A DNA stretch of 64,000 bases. Source: Phragmites australis (taxonomy: Eukaryota > Streptophyta > Magnoliopsida > Poales > Poaceae). Of the stretch, positions 32,343 to 44,713 are shown piece after piece. Below the pieces are notes generated by a model, which searched no databases, was not told where the DNA came from, and worked only from the letters and a program-made list of their open reading frames with translations. Within the stretch, counting starts at the first letter, position 1. The number at the start of each line of letters is the position of its first letter. Both the position numbers and the translations under genes were made by a program. The DNA lies in NCBI RefSeq assembly GCF_958298935.1, contig NC_084941.1, positions 18,264,001-18,328,000 on the forward strand, in the 5' to 3' direction.

Positions 32343-33167
32343 CGGGGCTGTTTGGTTGGCGCCCACGCGCCCCATGCCAAACTGCTGGCGCGCCAATTAT
32401 TTGGCGGAGAAATCGTCCGCCGCTGTTTCACCCTCATCGTGGGTGCAGAAAACTGTACTAGGGCGTGGGTTTGCCGCTGGGTCGGTCTGAGGCACGATAC
32501 TGTAGGTATGGTATGTGGTCTCGGGCCAAAGATCGTGTCCGGGTCGAGCGCGCGGCACGGCGTGCTGGCACGGTACGATAGTACGGGTATGGCTCAGCCA
32601 GGTACGATCCGATCTGGTACATATGTATCGACTATTTTCTATTTTATATATTTTTTAATTTTGTAACTATTTTTATCTATTTTTATATTTTTTATCATAT
32701 TTTTATCTATTTTCTATATATTTTTTAAATTTTATAGTTATTTTTTATTTTATCGGGTCGGCTCTGCCGACGGACCACCCGTGTGATGTTGGACCGTTCG
32801 TGCCTGTCGTGCCTATCGGACCGATCATGCCGTCGGACCGTAATCGTGCACGGATCGATCTGACATGACACGGTGACTGACGGACTGTGCCATGGGCTGA
32901 GAGGAGGCATACAGGCCGATACAGCACGACCCGTTACAGTAGTCGGATCGTTCAAACCATGCCGTAGGCTAAGGGGAGGTATACGGGCAGTCACGGCACG
33001 ATCAGTTACAGTAGCCGAACCGTTCAAGCCATACCGAGCCAGTCTCATACTGAGTCAACCCGAGTGGTCCATTTAACCATCTCCGGTTGGCGCCCATCCA
33101 AACACGTCGAGCGCAGTCAACGACCAAAAAACTGGTCGGGCAGATGGGCATCCAACTAACAGCCCCG
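32343..33167. mobile_element. TIR transposon interrupting the F-box pseudogene
   Basis: The left end cggggctgtttggttggcgc and the complement of the right end, cggggctgttagttggatgc, are inverted repeats. TA flanks both sides (32341-32342 and 33168-33169), and the host sequence (F-box relic) continues on either side. The element is 825 bp and non-coding. It contains GCACGG-rich sequence, an AT-rich centre (32630-32750) and a tandem duplication at 32889-33036. The superfamily is unsure: TA could be a Stowaway-type duplication or the core of a TWA (Harbinger) site. Confidence 0.75.
32889..33036. repeat. ~74-bp tandem duplication
   Basis: The blocks gccatgggctgagaggaggc...gttcaaaccat and gccgtaggctaaggggaggt...gttcaagccat are adjacent copies, about 80 percent identical, inside the TIR transposon. 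Confidence 0.75.
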
Positions 33168-33345
33168 TAGTCGCTGTTGTGAAGGCACGTGAACGCAAGC
33201 GTGTAGTCAACGTTGGTGCGTAGCAAGACCAATTTCTAGGGGACGTGGCCGTCATCTTCCTCACCAGTAGTGCACACTGCACAGCACCACGCCGTTGCGG
33301 ACGACTTCCCCACCGTTGTTCTTGAACTCCGGCAGAAGTGGCGAG

Positions 33346-36330
33346 AGGCGATGATGCGTGATTGGGTGTTAAAAGTTGGAGGGATTCATGAGCATTTCTC
33401 GGGCCAGGTTAGGTTGGAGAATAAATGATAACAATATGTGAGCCTGGCCAGACCCAAGTTCACTTCAGAGTAGCTGCATGCAGTGAGTAAGCCTGAAATG
33501 ACTATTGAGCCGGTCGGGTTGCGCTTTTACCACCTTATTAGGTCTTGAGTATATATATGGTTGCTGATATTATTCGAGAAAGGCATATAGTTCTGATATT
33601 TCCAGATATGAAATAAATTTCAAGCTAGATTCTTTAAAGAAGTTCTGTAGGCATGAAACAATGACTAAAACCTGTATGAGATTCTGGAGATCGTTTATGT
33701 ATAGCCTAACATTTAGCAACAAATGCCAAAAAGACATGCACAACACGGAAACACATTCGCATATGAAGACGCAAAAATCACCCACAAAGGTGAAGAAGTT
33801 CGCCTGGCAGAGGCGTGATCGAAAGGTTTGCCCTCTTCCAAGATCTCCCACAAAGTCACGTAGTTGTCCACTATTGTCTCATCTTATGTATGTGTTATTC
33901 TAGAAATGTGATGAATAATGTATATGTAACATACATATCCTCAAAACTTCCTTTTGCTAGTATGCCCACTATTAGACGCTAAGGGTAGTTAAATAGTTTC
34001 ACCTCTTCCTTGACTACTTGTATTATACCCCTTAGCACCTATTCCTAGGTGCTAAAGTGATTTAAAATATTTAATTTTGTTACTAAAATGAATTTTAGCA
34101 TCAGTAGCAAATTTTAACGTTGATGTCATGCATTCTAGCCTTAGCACTCGTACCTACATCCTTTAGCACTGATGATAACTCATTTATCTCTCCTTTAATT
34201 TCTCCTTAGTACCGATGGATGTACATACTCTTATAGGATAACTAGTAGGAACGATTCCCTAGTTTCATGTCTTTGATGAGATGGTCAAACTCGTTTTGTG
34301 CAAACTAACAGTGCTAAGCTGATCTTGAAGGCACTGATGAGGAGACGGTCATGTATCATGCTTGCCAGATGCTAATTGTCGTGGGTGATGAATGCCTGGT
34401 CTTTTTTTCATGTCTCCAAAAGGAGCACACAATGGGAGTGAACAAAAGGACAAATGAAAGAGGCGATTAAAATTGTGCATGAAGGCAACCTGAAATCCTC
34501 TCATGTGCATTGCATTAAGGTCGAGCAAGCAGGAGCAGCAGGCATGTTGATGCCACGCTATGCATATTCTTGGCATTCTATCCTATGGGGACTTGAGCAA
34601 CCTAAAACTGAAACCATCACTCATTAGTCAATTCCAACATTTCTCCAATGCACGGGGATCAGATCCTAGGAAAGAAGAAAAAGGTGAATCTCATTCTTTT
34701 CACCGAATAGAGCAACACTAAACGAAGATGGTGCAGACCTGGCTGTAGAGTGACTGTGACGCCTATGCAGTGTCATGGGCCGTATGGGTGGCACCATGGG
34801 CCAGCGAGTCCATTAGACCACGCTATGGCCCCAAAGAAAGCCCATGGTCAGCAATATATTAAAGAGAGCAGCAAGTCAACGGCATCCATCGAACGGAACG
34901 GAACTGAACTCGCCTTCCTCCCCGAGTAAGTCTCGTCTCTGCCCCCTGCTCTTGCTGCCCTCTCAAAATCCTTGCTCCTCCCAGTCTAAACTCTCTCCAA
35001 TCTCCTCAATTGCTACTTGCATCTCGTATCTCGTACCTGGGACACAACAGTGACCCACCGATACAATAACCGCGGTTGCCACTGCCAGCAAAAAGAAAAA
35101 GAATGAATCTGTTATAACCTTCCTCTTATTTTGAGCATGGAAGAAAACTAAGATCGTCAGCTGTCTCTGTTCTAACACATCAACCATACATCAAAGAAAC
35201 TTGCAGATATTCAGATAATATTCAGGCATATATGGCTTAGCCCATACAGATTCAGCGAACAATGGAAGACACTTGCAGCTTTGCAAGCTACATAAAACAT
35301 GGCCGCACCACTGCCGGCAGAAGAATTAGTATCTGAATTTCTGAGATCAGATAGCTCCACTGCTTGCATCACTGCAAATAACTCCAATACACCACTGAGT
35401 TGAGCAAACTACATTTTTACACTGCTGAGCAGTGCAAGATAGCACATTCCACATTGAGCACAACAGTGCACTACAGGCCACCGTACACAAGAAAGAAACC
35501 TAAACTCTGCTACTTTTCTTCACCTTAACAACTGGCCAAGCAAATTTGGATACCTGTAAAGGAAACCAAATCATCAAACAAATCGATTTTCACAATGGGC
35601 CAGAGCAAAGATAACGTGTTATTGGTTTTCAGCTATTTCAAACAGTAAAATTACTTTCATAGTTCTGGAACTTATGACAGAATCTCCATATATTAGACAG
35701 AACTAACATGGAAAGAAGGAAAACATAAAACAATGATTAACAACCTCCATGGTTTTTTACTTGAATAGCTCCAATTTTCTATTGTTGATCCTCTCGCAAG
35801 GTTTGGACAAATGGCAACAACTTAGTAGCTCCATCAGAATTGAAGGCAGAGCCACTTATCGAGCAATATGCAATGTACTTGTATATTCAGACACTGACAC
35901 AGACAAACTCTATTGAGCATGAGGGGCACCGCACAGGGGCAGGAACATCTGGCTTCTACTTTGTAAGCATAATGTTGGGTTTTGGCAATTTGAAGAATGA
36001 TTAATAGCATGTCGAAAACCAGACAATAATAATACTCACGCACAGATGCACCATGTATACATGATTGGGAATTTGGTGTCTTACATGCTAACCATTTGAT
36101 TTTCTCAAATTGGAAGTTCTATTATCATGTATCAAATATTAGACTGTTAATAGAAACTGAAGTAGGGTAACATAGGATATGGAAGTTCTCTTTTTGATAT
36201 TCACCATTCACTGTATTTTCTAACATTAAGAAAAAAGAACAGCACACTTAAAACATGGACCGCTTTTTAAGTGTGACATGCCAGGTCTCTGTCTGACCAA
36301 TTATTTATCAGAGATGTAATGGGATGCTGA
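33346..36330. other. Intergenic, no gene recognised
   Basis: Nothing firm was found. Noted: a small hairpin ccttagcacctattcctagg tgctaaag near 34030-34057; a TATA-like aatatattaaag at 34852-34863 followed by a CT-rich leader-like stretch and a possible splice donor (gagtaagtc, about 34924), which would suit a first non-coding exon; no open frame supports a gene there. Confidence 0.3.
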
Positions 36331-36334
36331 AGAG

Positions 36335-36590
36335 GGTATTTAGGTTTGCTTTTGGGAAGATTCCTGGCTCCAAGATCTGTCGATGTTTCTCAAATATCCT
36401 GAATTGTACCAGATAGCTCTTACATCTGACAAAACTGTTCACCAGATTTTTCAAGGACAAATAACTTTCTTATTTAGGAGAATGCTCAACGACCAGCCGC
36501 TGGAACAGCTAACTCTGGTTCAGCAAAACTATGCACTGCCTCTTTGTCAAGTGACAGAGAGACCTCCTTACATGAAAATGGAATGAAACA
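36335..36590 (+). pseudogene. LINE ORF2 fragment (zf-RVT neighbourhood)
   Basis: The + frame reads FWEDSWLQDLSMFLKYPELY then QIALTSDKTVHQIFQG and ITFLFRRML. This is the FWxDxWL...YP.LY..A...ISFRR pattern found between reverse transcriptase and zf-RVT in plant LINE ORF2 proteins. No other part of the LINE is visible. This is a different copy from the one at 28.3-31.4 kb. Confidence 0.6.
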
Positions 36591-37210
36591 ATCATGAAAA
36601 ACAGAAGCTCCTCCCAAGATACATTTCTTTTTGTTGGTTCAAAAGCAGGAATTCTATCTTGATATGTTATTACTTGAGTCGAAGAGGCTGAGCTGGCAAT
36701 CAGAAATGCTGGTTAGCATGTGTTTTGCTGGCTTCATAAAACCTAAATTGTTAGAATTTACTCCATGGGTGAACAAGAATTTGCTGGGAGATGAGCACAA
36801 GGGCTTGGACCACCTGTAATGCTGTCAGTTTTGACTCTCATCATCCGTCTGGACATCTTCTGTTGTCCATAAAATGTGTATTTTCCTTAATTATTGAGCA
36901 GGATTGCAGGATAATTTAGGAGCACCACGTGTATGCACATATGCTCAGTTAAGAAGTTAATGATCATTTTAATTAGGTTCTCATTTCAGTAGGAATGTAC
37001 CAAAAGGTTGTTTTGTTGCTGCACAGATGCCATTATATCACATAAGAAACACTCTATGCAGTCTGTTTGTCACTGAAAAAAAATTGATATGAATTACTAT
37101 TTACTAAATAGGTGATGAATCCCTAAGATATTAGAGCATATGTGTTTACAATTAAGATGACAACATGCAAAAGTATGTACTCATTAAAAAGGCCATACCC
37201 AGTTCTTAAA

Positions 37211-37354
37211 GCTGCCACATATTGTGGGGTCTGGGGAAGGGAATTTCTAAGCAGCCTTACCTTCTTTTTTTTTTTTTTTTGCAAAGAGGCTTATTTGAAC
37301 ACAGAACCTCCAGGACACAAGTGGAGAGACTCTACCACTGCGCCAGGCCCACCC
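37211..37354 (-). mobile_element. Au-like SINE with perfect target-site duplication
   Basis: On the - strand: ggcctggcgcagtggtagag (A box), a B-box-like ggttctgtgttcaaataa, then gcaaaaaa...gaaggtaaggctgc and ccttccccagaccccacaa. This order is typical of the Au SINE family of angiosperms. An 8-bp duplication ttcttaaa lies at 37203-37210 and 37355-37362. About 144 bp, apparently near full length, with an expanded poly-A/T tract in the middle. Confidence 0.85.
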
Positions 37355-37362
37355 TTCTTAAA

Positions 37363-38087
37363 ATATGTACTCATTGCAGAAGATATATTTGCACCACCAA
37401 TAAACCATCAATACACGTTACAAGATATAACAGGACAATCATCTCATGCATTGTTCCAAAATTCAACCCCGTCAACTCCACCAGCGATTTCCCTGCCTAC
37501 AAGCCAAAGAAGCCCAATCAACTAATGAAAATTATAAGGAAAAGCTGATCGATAAGAGATGGAAAATCTGCCATAACTAGATCGACCTAATTTATATATT
37601 CACCTAACTTGAGAAAATTACAAGTTTTCATAACACAGTTAGTAATCGATAACTGAAGCTGCATCTACTGCCAGGTAAAGGAAATTACACAGAACAATAA
37701 TAATCAGTCTCCTAGTGATAAAGGGTATGTTCATATTACATAACTGAAAAGAGAAACTGAGGCTATCTAAAATTATTCTGGAGGAAATTTCTTTCAGGTA
37801 TGCCAAATCGACAAAATCAAAATATGCTCAAATTGAGAAAAATATGTAACAGTAACTTGACAAAACTGCTTCGATATCAATAATTTGTCCATTGTAAAAG
37901 AAGATAAAGCAAAGCACTGCATAGTTCTAATCCAGTAAAAATAAACACGACAAAAGACTCTTCCAGAGAACATTAATCGAATAGCACTCCATTTGTTCTC
38001 AAATAGTCAACGCATTTGACCAACTCAAGCATAGCAAGAAATTACACTTTTGGATAATAACCTGAAAAAAATGCCTTTGAAAATAGC
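37363..38087. other. Intergenic, possible Stowaway end
   Basis: cactccatttgttctcaaatagtcaacgc near 37986 resembles the end of grass Stowaway MITEs ('ctccctccgttctcaaata'). The other end is not visible, so it is not called as an element. No gene was found. Confidence 0.3.
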
Positions 38088-38284
38088 TGTTGGGGAGAAA
38101 TACCCCAGCCCGTAGACATCGCTAAAAGGTCACCATCAGGAGCTCCGTTGGAACCCTTGGCTTTCAAATCCACAAAAGAAAGCCCAGGTTCCAGAGGCCG
38201 TGGGCCCCTCCAGCTGCTATCCCCAAGGCGGGAGAAGAAGCCGTCCTCAAGGGGAGGGTGGGGGCCGTCTCTAAAGACCCTCAG

Positions 38285-38545
38285 CACTCCCGGAGCCACA
38301 GTCTCCCGAAGCCCAATCACCCGGAGCCACAATCTCCCGAAGCCCATCTGTCAGAGCCACAGCCTCCCGGAGCCCTGGTCCCCTGGAGCCCCGTCTCACG
38401 GAGCCCCGCGTCCCGGAGCCACAACCCTCCTGGAGCCCCAGTCTCCCGGAGCTCTCGACACCCCCGAAGCCATAGCCTCCTGGAGTCCCACCTCCCGAAG
38501 CCCCGTCTCCCGGAGGCGTGTCTCTAAAGACCCTCAGCACTCCCG
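38285..38545 (+). repeat. Minisatellite in U3 of the 5' LTR
   Basis: Degenerate tandem units of roughly 22-24 bp built on cccggagccacagtctcccg aagccc. The same array occurs in the 3' LTR (about 46315-46590), and a relative is in the solo LTR at about 56205-56430. Confidence 0.8.
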
Positions 38546-40387
38546 GAGCCCTATACGTTGTGAGGAACCGTCTAAACGGTATTCAAATTAATCATCAGGC
38601 GGATCATTTTTCATAATCACAACCTCGACGATTAATCAGAATGTCGTCCTGGTAGTCCCAGCACGTGTTTTGTACCTAAGATCGGAACACATGCCTTTCC
38701 AACATATACATCACAACAAAACTTAAGAAAGAGCGAGTAATTAATATTATATTACAAGTCTTTAAACATGCAGCTGTTTCCACAATTTATAGCAAAAAGG
38801 AAACAACCACTACGCAACGGAAGAAAACTATGCAACAAAAGGATATGAAGCCATATGCCCTTAGGCTCCATACCAAAACACTGAGTTCGGAGTAGAGTGT
38901 GCTACTCCTGCCCGCCACCCTGATCGGCAGGCACAAAGTAGCCGAACACCGCCTCTTCCTCGCCGACCTGCGAACCTGCATCAACTTAAGGGCAGCACCG
39001 TGAGTACGAAGGTACTCGCAAGTTTTACACAATATGGGTATACATATTTCCGACTCCAAGGATCATGCATTTAAGCTGGTAACAAGACTTAAATATGGTT
39101 AAGTTAATTAAGCGGTAAGCATCATAGATATAGGTGTGAGCAACTAACTTAACCAACTTATATGAAACTACCCTGCCATAACCAACAACTGAGCATATGT
39201 AAATGTAACAACAAGTATATCAATATGAACAAGTGCCAACTTGAACCACCAATCACCAACCACCATACCCAGACCATAACATGCCCAACCATCAACCTCA
39301 TGTCATCATCCACAAACCACAACGAGAACTCTTCGACTAGGTGCAGATGAAACAATAGCATGCTCATGACCGAGAGCGCGACAGTTCAAACTATTTATAC
39401 ACCCTGCAGGGGATACTCCTGAACCCACACGACACGAGGACCATTTGGCTTGTACCACCGGCTAAAGTGCACACAAGGGGGTACTCGTGACAACCTTTCC
39501 TAACCAGCCCCAACCGTGTGGGGCATGCATCGCTCGGCGCGGCAATACTAGAACTACTCCTGGAGCAAACTAGTACCGCTTACAAGCCCGCTCGCTCACA
39601 CCGTCGATGTTCACGCTCACAAAGCAACAGCTGCGAAGGTATTCGGCTTGCCTTACCATTAGATTGGCATGTGGTGAGTAAGGGAAGTGCTAAAGCCAAC
39701 AACCCCAGCAAGTGACCTTAAACGATACAAGCGGTCTATGGTGCTCGGGTTTCCTCTCCCAACCTCCCCCCTGGACTTTCCACCGAGGCAGACAACACTC
39801 CTAACACCGCCCACATCTTGTCTCATACTCATACCATCACCAACAACATGTAATTGTAAACAGTAGTAGCTCCTATTCTCGCGAACAACGGAGAACGCCG
39901 TCATTCGACTTCTACCGAAATAACTAAACATTGCTAACCATAGCGAAGACCTTTAGACATCGACATCACCTCTAGGCTTCAAGGAACACACGTGAACTCG
40001 TGATCAAGGTAGAAGAATGCAACGACATAGGTTCTACCCAAGGGTACCCGACACATGCATACATACATAAGCATATATAACACTTTAGACTTTCAAGTGA
40101 ACACGGTGCAATATGATATATGCTTGCCTTGCTGCCCTGGATCAGAAAGATACGACGTGACGGGATCGCATTCGGCCTCCGGAATCGACGGATCGGCGGT
40201 CAATATAAGACATACACGTGTGCAATGCATAAGTATACGAACAAATGTAAATGCATGAAAAAATGCGAGTTCTAGCAGTGGTAGAGCGCCAAGGTTCAAC
40301 TACATGTGCAAAAGATCACTAAAGTGTTAGGGTTCCGAAGTTTGAAACCCCAAACAAGCAACCCTAACTCACCCTAGCTTTTGTGTA

Positions 40388-40550
40388 CTAGCGGTCAGAC
40401 CGGCCCCTTGTGGCGGTCAGACCGCCCCCACTCAGTGGGTTTCAGCCCTTGGCGGTCAGACTGACCCCCTTGTGGCGGTTGGACCGCCACAACTCAGTGG
40501 CAAACTGACCCTAGCAGTCAGACTAGCCTGGTGGCGGTCAGACCACCGGC
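40388..40550. repeat. Palindromic GGCGGTCAGACCGCC cluster
   Basis: About six imperfect copies of gcggtcagaccggcc / ggcggtcagaccgcc within 160 bp of the inserted LTR. Each is close to its own complement, so they could form short hairpins. Similar palindromes are common in U3/R regions of long grass LTRs. Confidence 0.75.
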
Positions 40551-41026
40551 ACGACGACAGAACCTCTTTTAAAAACTCTAGACTTTTGAGGGGCCGCCGA
40601 CGGAGATTTCGGCGAAAACTTCGAAAACGGTTTGGACTAAAATAACTCTAGGACGTATGTGAACGTTTCACGTGGACGTTTGGACGACATCCGTGGCCCA
40701 AACATGTAGAACCCATAAAGTAGATCTATAACTGGAAAAGTGGGTTCCGTGGCGAAAAACTAGATACCGATCGATTCGACCGACGAAAATACGGAAAGAG
40801 GGTATCGGGATATTCACCTCGTCGTTGGCGAACTTTCTAGCGGATCACTTCTCCGCCGGAAAGCTCCAAACTCTGGATCCGGCTTCCGGAAGGTGGGCGT
40901 GCCTAGGGGGAAGAAAACGGTGAATACCGGCTCGAACCTTTCGAAACGGCGAAAACTAAATGGATGGATGAGTAGCTCTCGAGCGTGTGGTCGCGTGGGT
41001 ACAACACACGTACCTCAGCTTCGCTT

Positions 41027-41170
41027 GTAGTGGCGGAACCAAGGGGGGAAAGGGAGAGCTTGAGAGAGAGAGTGAGAGTGAGAGGGAGAGAGAGCACGTG
41101 TAGTAGCGGGAACCAAGGGGGAAAAGGGAGAGCTTGAGAAAGAGAGTGAGAGGGAGAGAGAGCACGTGGG
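41027..41170. repeat. GA-rich tandem duplication
   Basis: Two adjacent copies, about 70 bp each, run from tgtagtggcggaaccaaggg to agagagagagcacgtg, with internal (GA)n microsatellite. Confidence 0.8.
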
Positions 41171-42072
41171 GAGTGATGGAGGAGAGAGAGAGGGGCTGCT
41201 GCCCCTTTTGAGAGAGAGAGTGAGGGATATTTCCCTCATGTGGGCCCCACCAGTTAGAGAAAAAAATCCGATTTTGCTTCTAATTCAATTCTTTCTCCAA
41301 TTTTCTTTCCTCCCACCTCATTAATCCAAAGTGAGGTGCGCTAAAGTTCCAAAAACTCGGGAAATTTTTATGTCACGATTTAATTGCTTAGGGGCATCTG
41401 ATCACATAACTGCAGCTCAAATTCCAATCAGGCGATCGAAAGCGATCCAAATTCGAATATGACTCAAATGACACATTTTTAATATTAAACACGTAATTAC
41501 GGATTTCGGGACGTGACATACACGCCAGAGCCCCATCTCCCAGAGCCTAGACAGGCTCCTCAGATCCCGGAGGGAGGGTCATCTAATCTTGGAGAAAGAT
41601 CAACCAGAGGGAGCCCAACAGCTATCCTCCGACGACAAGAAAGTGACCCGCATTTAATGCTACGCAAAGTGGAGGATATTCTGACATCTTTAGCGCAAGT
41701 GGAGAGCATCCTGACATCTTAGTAGTGTGGCACCACCATAGGTGACCAGTTGTACACCATGCCCCAGCCGCTCGCACCACTGTGTCACCATAGTAGAAAA
41801 TATCTTCTGATTAGGAGTAAGTACATTCCGCCTGGACCTAGGCGACATAGCGATATTTGCACCGCCATCTCTGTAAGGACATACTTGTACATTTCACACC
41901 CTGCCAGTGCTATGAATACAAACCCCTGGCCCTCAGGCCAGAGGGACCCATCCTTCTTTACCATCACATATCTGGTGTTCCTCCCTCTCCACTTCTTCTT
42001 CGAGCTTGAGCACACTCATGTGAGTGTACTCTCGCCGTACTTGTTCATACAAAACATATTCTTCCACCAACA

Positions 42073-43640
42073 GCGCGCCGTCCGTGGGGACGTGAATGTA
42101 GAAGTACAAGGTGAGGTAGGACACTACCGAAGACCACTAAAGCGCTGGCGCAAGTAGCTGCTTCTATCGCCACACCCATGCAAGAATACGCATGGTAGCT
42201 ATGACCGGGCACTCTATGTGCCCCTCCTGCTTTGCAGCTGATCAGAACGGCAGCCCTTCGGCCAACGTCAACCCGATAGGCTAGGTTGGCATGGAAGCCC
42301 AAACTGATGCAAAAGCTTTCCAATAGTGGCGCGGTGAGGACCTCGCCGCACCCCAGGAGGTTGCGGCCGAGGCCGTTGCAAAACAAGCTGCCCTGCGGTG
42401 GTTCTGGGCGCTGGAGCCCAAGGGCACCCATGCTTGGGTCCAGCCCCAGATCCCTCCGATGACGACGTCCCCGGCACCTCCGTCGAGCCGGTGTCCTCCG
42501 AGAGCTGGGTCACCCAGCAGCCTTCTCATCCCCCGTGAGTGGAAGGAAGTTCAGGGGGACCACAGGCTCCGGTGCGGGCAGATCTCGCAGGCACCGGGGG
42601 CACCAACCACAGGCTCCGACACTACCGGAGGAATACCATTGAATCTTGCACGGGGTCGGACGTGGTCACAATACCGGTCACTACCGGACCCTCGTAACCT
42701 TCTGGGACGAATACCTCGGGAGGAGGACGAGACGCCTGGCAGGAGGAAAGGCTGGCAACAGGCGACCCAGGGGTCGTGAGGCTGTAGTGGGCCGCCAGGC
42801 CAGAGGGCAGATCTTACACAACCCCACTCGGCCCGCAGGGCCACCTCTGGCTTTGCCACCAACAGTGCAATTCCCCAGTGACAAGGACTGAAACGCACAA
42901 GCAAACCCGACTGACCTCGCCGGATGGTTGTGGCGTTTGGGAGGTTGGCTGTCCCGAAGGAGTGTTGGGCTCCGGTAATAGGGCTTCAAATATTCTGGAC
43001 TCCCGGGTAGCCCAGACCTTTCGACAGACAACCCTGGACAGGAAACCAACTCTTCCATCGCCTTTAGGCTGGGAAGGTTCCATCGCCTTGCGGCGGAGGC
43101 TCCATTTTGGCAAAGGTACGCTTGTTTATAGTCACCTAGCAATAGCTTATCCAGCTAGGTTATATAACAAAATTGGCATACCTTGAGAACAGCTAACCTA
43201 GCCTATTAGAAAGCCGCTGCTACCGATAACTAATAGGCAGCAGCAAGACACTATAAGACCGAGGTCGCACCTATGCCCAGCAGCAGGAAGCTTTTACTCA
43301 AATCTTTATCACTATTCAATAGTAAAGTATGAAACTTAGCTTAAACAGTTTTTTCCTCACCTGAAAACACCATCCAGTATGCGGCAGGCAAAAACATCTC
43401 CAGCTGGTCGACGGTGTAAGCCTCGATGCCAGAGGTGCAAAAACTTAAGTCTAAGGTTACATCTCGGTTCAGCAATGGGTAGTAAGTCATGCCTTAGTTC
43501 AGTACGTGCTAAAGAATAGCCGTTCAACCTAGTTACGATTTATGCTACCAATTGATTAGTTGCCAATAACAGTAGGGTACCAGACCCAGCTTAGGTCTCC
43601 CCTCTACTCAAACAGTAGACGGTAGAATTTTATGCCGGGG
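42073..43640 (+). other. 5' internal region of the non-autonomous element
   Basis: Starts gcgcgccgtccgtgggg directly after the 5' LTR (leader and likely primer-binding region). From 42.3 to 43.1 kb it is GC-rich with overlapping open frames on both strands, none long and none with a CCHC or protease motif. It may be a decayed gag. No further domain is visible. Confidence 0.45.
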
Positions 43641-43773
43641 TGACACAGCCTCTCCAGCATTGCTACATGCTTGAAGAGGAGCAAATCCCTTCTGGCATTG
43701 CAACATGCCGGAGTGGTGTGGACCCCCTCCAGCATATCTTTATGACGGGATGACAGCCTCTTCAGTGAACACC

Positions 43774-44320
43774 GCGAGACTCCGGATGGCCCCGCCTACA
43801 AAGCCCTGCCACAGCTAAGGGTCAAGGGGGTCGCAGACAGCCTCCCTTAGCCCAGTGGTCGGCTTTACCTCCAACAAATCGCCGCGAGACTCCGGATGGC
43901 CTCGCCTCCGAAGCCTCGCCACGGCTAAAAAGGCCAAGAGTGTCGCAGACAGCCTCCCTCGGCCCAGTGGTCGGCTTCACCTCCGGAAAACCATCGCGGG
44001 ACTCTGGATGGCCTAGCCTTCGAAGCCTCTCCACGCTTAAGGGCCAAGGGTGTCGCAGACAGCCTCCCTCAGCCCAGTGGTCGGCTCCACCTTCGGCAAA
44101 CCGTCGCGGCCTTACCCCCAAAGCCTTGCCATGGCTAAAAGGCCAAAGGGGTCGCAGACTGCCTCACTCGGCCCATTGGTCGGCTTCACTTCCGGCAAAC
44201 CGTCGCGGGACTCCGGATAGCCTTGCCTCCGGAGCCTCACCACGGCCAAAGACCAAGGGGGTCACGGACCGCCTCCCTCAACCCACTCCTCGACTTCACC
44301 ACCGGGCTCCAGATGGATTG
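43774..44320 (+). repeat. ~110-bp tandem array
   Basis: Five units start with gcg(a/g)gactc(c/t)ggatggcc near 43774, 43884, 43996, 44106 (lacking the ggatgg block) and 44205. Each contains aaggccaag.g.gtcgcagac and cctccctc.gcccagtggtcg. The spacing is 110, 112, 110 and 99 bp. Confidence 0.85.
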
Positions 44321-44713
44321 CTTTGAGTCAGAAATCTAGAACAAATTTGGAACAGAGTCTGTACCAGCCTTGGATAGAAAAGAGTGCTTGTTGCTTCGGT
44401 TGCCAAAACACTGCGGCGAGCGAAGAGGTCAGGGAAGGCACCGCTTGGGGAATCAAAGGCACATAAAACATGTCGGACCACCTATTCGGAGGATCGCCCA
44501 CATTCCAATCCATGAAAAACATTAAGCAATTCCAGAGATTTATCTTCATTACTGATAACTTGCACATCCAAAAGATATTTACAAAGGAGGAATTGACAAA
44601 AGAAAAATAGACCCAAAGGATGTTACCAAGGAGGCATTGACAAGCAAACAACAAATCCTTGCAAACCAAGGGGAGAAAAGAGTACAAGGTGACGATCAAG
44701 GATGCTACCAGCC

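Larger units (their letters stand above)
31840..33345 (-). pseudogene. F-box protein pseudogene, split by a transposon
   Basis: On the - strand the sequence is paralogous to the F-box protein at 47808-48897. From 33.30 to 33.17 kb it encodes GVVLCSVHY, then (shifted, with a stop) KLVLLRTNVDYTLAFTC and LHNSD. After the insertion it continues NIFGSFNAPDPSLIVGNALY, GDILEFDLKRQSLPLI, ILRTEDTELGLAVMSKLSIQ, then (shifted) VDLDKLLSPRSSVERW and GFDEDN. The paralogue has LVLLCNNYDL, SILVGNTLCWW, GDILGLDLETRSLALI and ILRTEDNGLGLAVLSGLCIQ at the matching places. The F-box itself is missing and frameshifts and stops are present. Only the substrate-recognition part remains. Confidence 0.85.
38557..41518 (-). 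mobile_element. 2.96-kb LTR-type insertion (probable solo LTR)
   Basis: On the - strand it begins TGTCACGTCCCGAAATCCGT (complement of 41499-41518), the typical start of long grass Ty3/gypsy LTRs. Its other end at 38557 lies exactly where the host LTR sequence stops. Flanks are tatac (38552-38556) and tacac (41519-41523), a duplication with one transition. No coding domain was seen. It contains repeated palindromes of the type ggcggtcagaccgcc (40390-40550) and duplicated GA-rich units (41027-41170). I read it as a solo LTR; an internal region flanked by shorter LTRs was looked for and not seen. Confidence 0.7.
38088..42072 (+). repeat. 5' LTR, split by an insertion
   Basis: LTR sequence is 38088-38556 and 41519-42072 (about 1020 bp net of the insertion). 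It starts tgttggggagaaatacccca and ends cttccaccaaca. U3 has a GGAGCC/CTCCCG minisatellite; a TATA-like gctatgaatacaaacc lies near 41910. Confidence 0.85.

Noticed and set aside
37142..37525. Open frame across 37.2-37.4 kb
   Set aside because: It runs through the Au-like SINE and its poly-T tract; not a gene.
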